Source: Paralithodes platypus
Lineage: Eukaryota > Arthropoda > Malacostraca > Decapoda > Lithodidae
Reading direction: 5' to 3'
Length of the DNA: 64,000 nt
Assembly (NCBI GenBank): GCA_032716605.1
Contig: CM064569.1
Location: 11,749,493 to 11,813,492 of the forward strand
Position 1 is the first letter of the stretch. The number at the start of each line of letters is the position of its first letter. The notes beneath the pieces were generated by a model, which saw only the letters and a program-made list of their open reading frames with translations, made no database searches and was not told the origin of the DNA. Positions 53,038 through 62,004 of the stretch are shown one piece after another. Made by a program: the position numbers and the translations under genes.

Positions 53038-53616
53038 TCATGCCTCCTCGTCTCCTCCTCCCTGCCTCATTCTCCTCTCCTCCTTCTCATCCTCCTGCTT
53101 CCTAGCCTCAATCTCCTGCCTGCTTCCTATCCTCAATCTAAGCTCAAGTCTAAATACCATATCTGGAGACAGGCAGGAAGAGGGAGCTGCCACTATTGAA
53201 GGAGGGGGGGCAAAAACTGGGGAACAACCATGTGCACCACCCGAGGGCACTCCAATCTGCCAATTCTCATCCCTCTGCGGGAGCGTGCTAACCTCCGGTA
53301 ACTGAGTGGACGGCACTGTGGGAGTCGAGTGAGAGGGGATCTGGGGAGGAACCCCCCCAAACGCCCTCTCCTCCGAAACCCCATGTCGCCCACGCAACAC
53401 CCAGGAAATCAGCTCCCCCTTGGACATCCCTACTACATTGGAAATGCCCAAAACCTTGGCTATCAGGTGCAAGCCACAAACATCCACCCCAGTCAGCCTC
53501 TCCTCCGTCACGTGGTACCGTTTACTCACAAAAACTCTAGCATCCTCCTCACTGGTTACTAACGGCACACCTTCAAATGGCATCTCTCGCTCATCGTCAG
53601 TGCTAATGCACGACAT
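53038..53616 (-). pseudogene. gag: Element F gag N-terminus, one frameshift before the main frame
   Basis: The start is taken at the ATG ending at 53616 (MSCISTDDE), which lines up with MSDDGSV of units A-E. TSEEDARVFV and the VDVCGLHLIAKVLG segment match their TSEEDARKFLE and IDRYGLQCLATVMG. The frame runs into a Glu/Arg-rich coiled coil built from GGAGGC-like repeats. There a small indel at about 53040-53080 ends it as GGGDEEA, while the continuation HEAELRYDSEKYCAKLDLDKSR is in the frame of the following 1,197-codon polyprotein. Confidence 0.82.
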
Positions 53617-53810
53617 ACTGAAGTCCACAAAAAAATTCTCGAGACAAAAGTGTTAAACTTCAAGCACTAATTACTAAATTAACTGGAGTCTCTTAAATGC
53701 TTTACTAATTGCCATACAAAAAAATATTCTTCAATATGCACGCTAAAATACAAACAAACAAATGTTGTACAACTCTGCAAAAATGTATACTGTTCACAAA
53801 ATCCTAAGCA

Positions 53811-53821
53811 AGGTCGCCATT
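53811..53821 (-). other. Element F primer-binding site
   Basis: On the minus strand the LTR end TAACA is followed by AATGGCGACCTTGCTTAGGA, the same site as in units A-E (AATGGCGACCTTGCTCAGGA). The two families therefore use the same primer tRNA, whose identity I did not determine. Confidence 0.75.
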
Positions 53822-55680
53822 TGTTACGACCTGGCACTCGGGTACACAAGGGCTCTCAATCAGGACTCGAATACGGCTCGCTGCCACAACGGAAACACAC
53901 GATCCCAACCCCTGAGTACTGCCAGCCGAACAAAAAACACCAATACCCTCCAGAGTTCAATCTGCTATAACGGGGTATACAAGAACTCGGTACTAGTGTT
54001 CAACAACAGACTAATAAAGAAACAGGAATTCTCTAGTCTGGTCAACAATCAAACAAAGTAGTAAGAAACAACAACACCAAAGAATAGTGTTGGCCGAAGC
54101 CGAAGTAATCCACCCTTGACTAAGAACTTAAGAAGTCCTCCACCCTCTACTTCGGATCGGCACTATTACGTTACGTTAATTAATAGTCCTTAAGCATCGA
54201 GCAAGGAATCTTCTGAAAAAAGTTAGATGCTTCTCGGATGCTCGTAAGAAGTACGTATCGGATTTTGAACAGTAATTCAATAAGAAAAACACTGGCAATT
54301 AAATACTATTAAAGGTTTAAATTGGCATAAGAATAATTAAAAGAATATGCAATAGTAAATGGCAAACATTAAAAAGAAGTACTCCGCAAATGCAACGGCA
54401 ATAGCCTACTCGGATTGTGCTCGTGGGCCACTAATCACTAAAGTAGCCAAGCTTGCAACACATGAAATCAATAGTGCATAAACAATATCATACATAAGGA
54501 AAGCTTCAATACTATTCTGTATCTACTAATCGAGTAAAGTCTAGCTGGGGTACTGTGGGCAAAAGGTAGCAGTGACTGAGCAAAAACGGCTCGTAGCCTA
54601 GCGAAGTCCTCACAACTGTTTAAAGTATTACGTTAACACTAACAAGTGCACTTTGAGAAATCCAGATCCCTTGTATCTGGTTTTCTCCCGGCTCCTTGAC
54701 AAAGTAAAAACAAGCTGTTAATAAAATACAGGGTGGTTAGGCTCTTGCCCTCACGCACTGTAAATTATTAACTCAACACAGTCAGCCGCGAAGACAACCT
54801 AGGCTTCACTGAACCGAAACGAGTATGCAGGTTTATCGCTTAACCACTGCATCAAACAACAACTCGTAACACAGAAAAGCCTTACCCCAGTCTAGCATTA
54901 CCTAGACTAGCAGAAAACAGGAATAATAATAATAACACACAGGGAAATGCATAGACAAGTGCAACAAACATAAATCAATCCTATTCTAAGTTAACCCTTC
55001 CAAAATAGGCTATCTAATAGGTATGTATCTCATGAGAACTCAAGCGATAATACGTTGGCTGACTAGCTCTGCACCAACGGGACCATGGAAGTTAAAAAGG
55101 GTAGGGAAAAGAGGAGATAAGAATGTAAGGTAGTAGAGAAAGTTCACATCAGTCAGAAGAATATATATAGTTAGCAAGGGAAATGAAAAGTCGCTCTGTC
55201 TAATGAGTTCTGATCAAAAAATGGCTAGACTTCCCTTTTTATACTCGGCCCTCTAGTGAGCCCAACGTGAACTACTAAGGACCGCCCACTGACAATCATT
55301 ACGTAATTTCTCTCTCTCCTCTGGTATAGGCAAAGGCTTTCCTAGCACTGAGGGGAGGGGGGAGGGGGGGGGAGTGCTAGTGAGTTAGGCCCACCTCCCG
55401 CATGGCGCACCCACTGACCCCCAACTGTGGCTGCCGCTTCTCCCATCATTACAAATAAGTTTTACACACAATACTTATAACTAATGATATAAAATAGAAC
55501 TCGTTGACTCAGATGAAAACAAAATACATATTCATATTACTTATAGTACAACGGCTCACATGAACTAAGTTAGGAAACTCTACATAGACTACAGCCAAAG
55601 TTCCTGCCCTGACGATCCTAGCGAGAGTGGGGCATGACTAGGCGTTCTGTACAGCATGCTCACACTGGACATGCGTCACA
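53822..55680 (-). repeat. Element F 5' LTR (1,859 bp)
   Basis: On the minus strand it runs from TGTGACGCATGTCC to CCAGGTCGTAACA. Segments are recognisably homologous to the A-E LTRs (for example CAGATACAAGGGATCTGGAT against CAGATACTAGCGATCTGGAT) but much diverged. It contains a G-rich run near 55350-55372. No matching 3' LTR of F lies in the window apart from the 372 bp scrap at 15424. Confidence 0.88.
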
Positions 55681-55762
55681 GGGGGAATTCATTGCCCATG
55701 CATTTTGTCATTCCCCTAACTATGTTTTCATTTTTCTGATTCCTGCAAACATGTGTTATTAA

Positions 55763-56129
55763 GGGGGGTCACCGGCTTTTTCTTATCTTTCTCTCCTTTT
55801 CTCTCTTTCTCTGACATGTATCAATTTGGCCCCATTCAGCCAACTGTTTTAAGACGTTTATCCCAATCCACGTGTCGATTTCTTCCTGGCGAGCGATAGC
55901 GAGTCAGTATTGTATGGAGAAATCCGGCTTCTCCGTAAAAAAAAAATCTATCGAAAAATGTACAAGTTTAGCTTGCTGTAAAACAAAAACATATGGTGGC
56001 TCGCTCGCCAAGAAAATATTGACACCTGGATGAGGGTAACCGTCTTAAAATAGTAGGCTGAATGGGGCCGAATGGATTCAAGCCAAAGAGAGAGGGAGAG
56101 AAATTGAAAAAAAAGCGAGGTGGGCCCCC
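55763..56129. mobile_element. TTAA-bounded hairpin (foldback/MITE) element, copy 1
   Basis: Flanked by TTAA at 55759-55762 and 56130-56133. The two arms of about 140 bp are inverted copies of each other: GGCCCCATTCAGCC..TTTTAAGACG and CCTGGCGAGCGATAGCGAG on the left, CTCGCTCGCCAAG and GGCTGAATGGGGCC on the right. They are separated by a spacer with CTATCGAAAAATGTACAA. It has no coding capacity. Confidence 0.8.
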
Positions 56130-56215
56130 TTAAACAAACTTGCTTGCTATGGGGTATACACGATTGTTTTGTCTTGTATTTGGTTGGCATTAAATTCTAA
56201 AATCTACTTCATCTC

Positions 56216-56221
<6 letters not shown>

Positions 56222-56271
<50 letters not shown>
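56222..56271. repeat. (TA)n microsatellite
   Basis: An uninterrupted TA run of about 50 bp. Confidence 0.97.
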
Positions 56272-56277
<6 letters not shown>

Positions 56278-56647
56278 CAATAATAATAGCGATTGATTTG
56301 ATATGATAAATTGTATCTCAAGTTTGACAAGTAAAATCAGTTTCTTGATAATTATACAGATCATTTAATAAGAGAAAGGAATCATTAATCTAATAAAGAA
56401 AAATAATAATATAAATAAAACAAAACAACTTTTGATATAACAAGTTCTTGAACGTTAGTGTTAGCTACTAGGCTACATGGTTTCATTGAACTAGGCAAAG
56501 ATGCAATAACAATCTAAACACTAAATTGATACTAGCCTCTTTGGATCACACCAAACGTTAGCCTACACATATTATATTATAAATATTGATACTACCCTAC
56601 TGATCACACCAAACGTTAGCCTACACATAGTATATTATACATATTGT
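56272..56647. other. Unassigned AT-rich sequence
   Basis: A direct duplication of about 60 bp (ATTGATACTA..ATCACACCAAACGTTAGCCTACACATA) occurs at about 56527 and 56584. No coding frame is seen. Confidence 0.5.
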
Positions 56648-56651
56648 TTAA

Positions 56652-56885
56652 GGGGAGATGAGTCGTTATTCTGGTCCCCTTTCTTCCTCACGTCTAACCC
56701 CATTTGTTTTCAGATTTTAAGACGTTCGCCCCATTAGTTTGTCGATTTTAATACCTTTCGTCCCATTTCTATATGAATATCAAGACCTTTTGTTCCATTT
56801 AGGTGTCATTTTTATGAGAAACCGGCCTTCGGCCAGAATATTTTTCTATCGAAAAATTTACAAATTTATCTCCAAATGAATATAT
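56652..56885 (+). repeat. Single arm of the hairpin family, longer-arm subtype
   Basis: Begins right after TTAA (56648-56651) with GGGGAGATGAG. It has the steps GATTTTAAGACGTTCGCCCC, ATTAGTTTGTCGATTTTAA and CATTTAGGTGTCATTTTTATG, then GGCCTTCGGCC and TTTTTCTATCGAAAAAT. The opposite arm is missing. Confidence 0.7.
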
Positions 56886-57023
56886 AAATAGATATATACA
56901 TAAATAAATAGACCCATAAAAATAACCACTGGCCCCTTAAGTAAGGTTTAAGTAACACCCCGTTTTTAACATTAATCATCCATTACAAACCCCAATGTAC
57001 TTGAATAAACTAATGAAAGCATA

Positions 57024-57062
57024 TTGTCGTCCCGGGATTCGAACTCGGGACACCATACCCAG
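57024..57062 (-). other. tRNA-like B-box segment (possible SINE head or tRNA relic)
   Basis: The minus strand reads GGTGTCCCGAGTTCGAATCC followed by CGGGACGAC. This forms a T-arm-like stem-loop and contains a B-box match (GAGTTCGAATCC). A convincing A box and a full cloverleaf are not visible. Confidence 0.3.
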
Positions 57063-57129
57063 AATATAAGCATCAGGTGATAGAAAATCCATATATATAT
57101 ATATATATATATATATACTGTATATATGC

Positions 57130-59308
57130 ACAGTCTGTCAAAGATCCAGCTGACCCACCCTCGCTTTGGGATTCGCAGTTTTATCTAGCAATACTTGGTG
57201 TAGTAAGGATTTTTTTGTTAAAGGGATTGTGATTGGTCGATCTGATTTCGCCTATATCAGTGTCAGGAGACATATTAAACAAGGCAAAGGAAACAAATAG
57301 CCTAATGCAAATGTATACATCGCAATATATGATCATGAAATGTCACCAAAAGTTCGTTGATATGCTTAAACATTTAAACACATTATATTGATTGGTTGGC
57401 AACGCATATAAAACCCGCTGGATGCCACAACTTACTCGAGTTTCAAGAATATATATTCGTGTTTTAATGTTGTCTGCATAATGAAGGAGGTAATTGTCTT
57501 CACAATGTGAACATTGCATAATATAATTTGCCGTAATATACGGGACAGACACAGTTGACCCAGTAATGGCTAATGGTATCCCTGCATAGCAGCGAACGGG
57601 TGTGTGCAGAGTTAAATTATTTTCCTTCACGAACGAAAATTGTAGAAACAAAGTGTTACCTCGAAGAATCTGTCTGATATGAAGTTTATCTTTCACATAA
57701 TAACACTCAGTCTCACTTTGTCATCATTCATAAAGCAGTAGACAAGACGTAGGCATGACTAGAAATACGGTCCTATTTGTTGTCAATGACGATATTAGTA
57801 TTTACATGAACAAAACAAAAAACATAGACGGTGCAAGACATACTTTAGTGAGACACACTTGTATACATTATGAAGAGCCCTAAGCTGGTTAGGGCCCTAT
57901 GCTATATAATATGTTGATTTGGTTAACGATATTTATCTTCCATCTAATCGCTGGTAATTATTCTTCACACCACGCCATTTGCAATCATATTGAAATTTGA
58001 TAGTCTGAATACAAATTAGCATAATATTCTCTCTGTCTTTCTCCGAAGAACTGGACAGGGTTCACCAGTCATACCAACACATTTCTACTATATGTTTGTA
58101 AATATTGTGTCTATTGTCTTCCAAGTTAGCAAATACGAATTATTAATGTTCATAATTATTTAGTGGAAGTTAATCAGAAAGAATCAGATTGTTACTGAAG
58201 CTGAATAGTTTAGGTCATAGGATTCACTCCGAGACATATTGGTAGGTCTTACGAGTAAGAAATGTGAAATTTAGCTGTATAAGTGGTGTTGGTGAAGGGA
58301 TCTGTATAACGAATCATGCTAATCTCAACCTAGTGTCAGAGAGCAAGAAAGGCCAAGATACTCAAAATATACTATGGGGGAGGGAGGGGGCGAGGAAAGT
58401 GGGGAGTTTGACAGGAGCCACACATGAAAATCGACTTTATATCATCATGAATAGAGATGAATTTGATATATAAAGTTCAAACACGGTTGCCAGCTGGTCT
58501 AATTATACTGTGACCATGAGGGAAACGTTTGATCAACAAATATGCCTCGATGTAAATCAATTATTTAATATATAATCAGAAGTGTCATAACTATCATTTG
58601 GCTAAATACAGTAAAATATGACATCATCGGCAATGTTTCTTTCTGGCTACTGGTAATATAGAATCATGATGAATCTATGACTGTCTTACCTATACATGCA
58701 ATTGATTTTAAAAACATCGTGAATCATGATAACTTTAATAAATATTTAACAAACTCATTATCAACTGTGACTCTCAACACATTTTCCCAACACAAAGATA
58801 ATCTATCTAAATCATGATATTTCATATCTTGTGTTAATTTAATTGATGTAATAATACTATTTACCGTATTAATACATTTGTTTAACACTGTTTACGTAAT
58901 AATAATCTAAAATGTAATATACAATATATGGATTAATCAACAATACTGTATAATGGTGCTGTTTTTAATTATTTGTATATTTACATATAACATGGAATGC
59001 AGTTATTATGCAATAGTGTATTTAGTTTCACAAATTGTGACTGTTCAATACCATTGTCATTTGTCACCATGTCTATTGAGGTATTATAGGACCTTAATTT
59101 AAGTCTAGGTTAATACACATATTTTTCAGTCTGATTTAACGTTGTCTCAGATATTTTCGTCAAAGCGATTGTTATATTTAGCAATTGTCATATGAATTCG
59201 CCATACATTAGGTGATGTGCGTAGGTAATGAAGAGCTTAAATGTGAACAACAATAATAACTGATATTTGGCGAATATGTATTTCAATCAATACTGGAGGG
59301 GGCGTATG

Positions 59309-59346
<38 letters not shown>

Positions 59347-59822
59347 CGCGCCTTTATGTCGGTCGTTATGCCTCACATTGTCTCTCCCTGTCTTATAGTA
59401 AGGTGTTATTAATAACATTGTAATTCCATAGGCAGCTAGTAGAACAACAAATACCCACGTTAGTGTTTTACCTCTCCCACAACCCTCTCCCCCCCCCCCC
59501 CCCCCCCCTTCCCACACAAACACACATGTATAATCGTTCGCCGCTATTTAATGATACCACCTGCCATTATAGTGTCAATTTATTTAAGAACAGCTACCAA
59601 CATTTAGAGAAATGTTATTATATTATATAGCAATTTATGCATTTGTATTACATATATGTTTCATTTATCTTGTTAAATATATGGTATGACACTGATATAG
59701 CCAAAACAGATCTACCAATCACAATCTCTGTAAGACACGCCTCCTTACTGCACCAAGTATTGCCAGATACAACTGAGAGTCGCAGAGCGACGGTGGGTCA
59801 GCTGGATCTTTCACAGACTGTA
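57130..59822. mobile_element. 2.7 kb element with inverted repeats of about 140 bp, non-autonomous
   Basis: 57130-57271 (ACAGTCTGTCAAAGATCCAG to CTATATCAGTGTCA) is an imperfect reverse complement of 59690-59822 (TGACACTGATATAGCC to GGATCTTTCACAGACTGTA). The right end is flanked by TA after CAGACTG, and the left has CA before CAGTCTG, which fits a TA-duplicating (Tc1/mariner-like) element with one mutated flank. The AT-rich interior has no recognisable transposase. A 117-codon minus frame at 57343-57696 is unrecognised. Confidence 0.65.
59302..59345. repeat. (CT)n microsatellite
   Basis: A CT run of about 42 bp inside the 2.7 kb inverted-repeat element. A C21 run follows at 59488-59508. Confidence 0.95.
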
Positions 59823-59941
59823 CCATTATTATTATGGACTAACTATAGATTGAGAGTTAACAAGGTTGTAGTCCCTGGTAATGATGTGGATCCTGGAGGA
59901 GCGAGGTAATTATGTAGCCTCACTATTGAATACCTAGCTAA

Positions 59942-60324
59942 GGGAACCCACCTCGCTTTGTTTCTCTTTTTCTCCCTCTCTCTTTGGCTTGTATCCATTC
60001 GGACCCATTCAGCCTACAGTTTTAAGACGTTTACCCCCATCCAGGTGTCAATATTTTCTTGGCGATCGGTAGCGAGCCAGCATATACTGTATATATTTTT
60101 GTTTTGACAGCAAGCTAAATTTGTAAATTTTTCGATAGAAAAATGTTTCCGGCGAAGTCGGATTTCTCCATACAATGCTGGCTCGCTGTCGCTCGCAAGG
60201 AAGAAATTGACACCTGGATGGGAATAAATGTCTTAAAACAGTTGGCTGAATGGGGCCGAGTGGAAACAACCCAGAGAAAGAGAAAATGAGAGTAAGTGAG
60301 AAAAAAAACAGCAGGTGACCCCCC
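59942..60324. mobile_element. TTAA-bounded hairpin element, copy 2
   Basis: Same family as copy 1. The left flank is CTAA (mutated TTAA) at 59938-59941 and the right flank is TTAA at 60325-60328. Arms are GGACCCATTCAGCC..CCAGGTGTCAATATTTTCTTGGCGA and their inverted counterpart ATTGACACCTGGATGGG..GGCTGAATGGGGCC. The spacer has AATTTTTCGATAGAAAAATG. The termini GGGAACCCACC and GGTGACCCCCC pair imperfectly. Confidence 0.8.
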
Positions 60325-60328
60325 TTAA

Positions 60329-60517
60329 CCTCTTCAGCACGATGACGTATGTTGCATCATTTTTGGTAATTACTAGAAGACTTTATTTAGCCTCGAATCT
60401 ATCTCTGGGACTCAAAGGGGTAAATTCATTCTCAATAAATCCTCCTTCTTAAAAAGCACAAAATCGTCCAAATTTAGCCAGAATAATAGTTTAAAAGGCG
60501 TCATCGTGCTGAAGGGG
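60329..60517. mobile_element. piggyBac-like MITE, 189 bp
   Basis: Flanked by TTAA at 60325-60328 and 60518-60521. The ends are CCTCTTCAGCACGATGACG and the inverted CGTCATCGTGCTGAAGGGG. No coding capacity. Its left TTAA is the same one that closes hairpin copy 2. Confidence 0.8.
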
Positions 60518-60521
60518 TTAA

Positions 60522-60760
60522 GGATTTTTTGTCTTAACTATACGGGACTACCTTTTCTCTCATGTTGAGCCCCATTATTAATGAGCTTCTAAGACATTTG
60601 CCCCTTTAGTATGACGATTTTAAGAACTTTCATGCCATTTAGGTGTTGATTTTTCCTGGCTAGCGATTGCAAGCCTGATATTCAGTAGGACCGGTCTATG
60701 GCCAAGAAATTTTTCTACCGAAAGATGCACAGATTTATCTGGAAGGGGTATCTTTGGGGT
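60522..60760 (+). repeat. Single arm of the hairpin family
   Basis: Starts just after TTAA (60518-60521). It contains GAGCCCCATTATTAATGAG, CCATTTAGGTGTTGATTTTTCC, GGCTAGCGATTGCAAGCC and TTTTTCTACCGAAAGATGCA in family order. The second arm is absent. Confidence 0.65.
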
Positions 60761-60834
60761 ATTGTTTTAAGCTTGATAGAGGTCTAGAGAAAAAAGTATA
60801 AACAAATATATAAATGTATACAGATATAAATATA

Positions 60835-60964
<130 letters not shown>

Positions 60965-61191
60965 GTCTCAATTATTAATGCATCTACTGAATAGTTTGTC
61001 ATTGATCCTCCGAAATCCGAGTGTATACAATCTGTCTAAACGAAGAAATAACTATTTGAAAATCGTTTTGTAATAACTAAATGTAAAGCATACATAAACA
61101 AAAAAAAATAAAAAAATTATAAAGAGAGGGATTATGGCCGATATTAAGTGCCTGTATCATTACTAACTACTAATGACACTGAAACACTTGT

Positions 61192-62004
61192 ATGATGAGA
61201 TACTCAATCAACAACATATATAATTATATGAAACAGTACATTATCATTAAATACAGGTTATCAATATGTCATCAACTTTTACCAGTTGGTGTTCCTCGAG
61301 GTTCTGTCCTATCTCCCATTCTCTTTCTAATTTTCATAAATTATCTTCTCAACTGTACCTGCAATCCCATCCATTCATACGCAGACGACTCTAACTTACA
61401 CTACTCAATTAGCTTTCCAGAACGCCCCAGCCAGCAATTCCTCAAAAACAAACGTAGTGAAGTCATACAACACTTATATTCTAACTACTATTTCCAATTT
61501 GGGCAGAGAAAACCTTGTTGCCTTTAATGCTTCCAAAACTCAATTTCTCCATCTATCTACCCGTCCGGAATTCCCAGAGGACTATCCCTAATTCTTCAAC
61601 AATACAAAAATCAATCCTTCATCTTCTCTCAATATTCTTGGTGTCTCTTGTTCTTCTGCTTTCACTTGGAAGGACCACATTACCAGTCTTGCTTAGGCAG
61701 CCTCCCAGAAGCTGAGTGTGCTCAACCACCTCAAGCGGTTCTTTACCCCTACACAGCTTCTTGTTCTGTACAGGGGCACAGTGCGTTCTTGTATTTAGTA
61801 TTGTTCACATGTGTGGGGAGGATCCTCTCACACCGCACTCCTAGACAAAGAAGAAAGGAAGGCCTTTCGTATCATTAATTCCTGTCCACTCACTAACTCT
61901 CTGTAATCTCTCTCTCTCTCTTCGCCGGAATGTTGCATCTCTCTCTCTATTCTATCGCTACTACAATGGTATAATCAATGATCCTCAGAGCTCTCCCAGT
62001 GTAT
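61192..62004 (+). pseudogene. Decayed LINE reverse transcriptase fragment
   Basis: Contains VGVPRGSVLSPILFLIFINYLL and the catalytic box SYADDSNLHYS (YADD at 61378-61389). A shift near 61490 leads to GRENLVAFNASKTQFLHLS, then SSSLNILGVSCSSAFTWKDHI and SVLNHLKRFFTPTQLLVLYRG in a frame broken by several stops. The order matches palm and thumb of Jockey/CR1/RTE-type LINEs. The 5' part (endonuclease, RT fingers) is absent. It ends where the satellite starts and cannot be functional. Confidence 0.82.

Noticed and set aside
57024..57062. A functional tRNA gene.
   Set aside because: Only a T-arm-like segment is present. Acceptor, D and anticodon arms cannot be built around it.
57343..57696. 117-codon minus-strand frame inside the inverted-repeat element as a transposase candidate.
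   Set aside because: No DDE/D or helix-turn-helix-like pattern is visible. The composition fits chance in AT-rich DNA.
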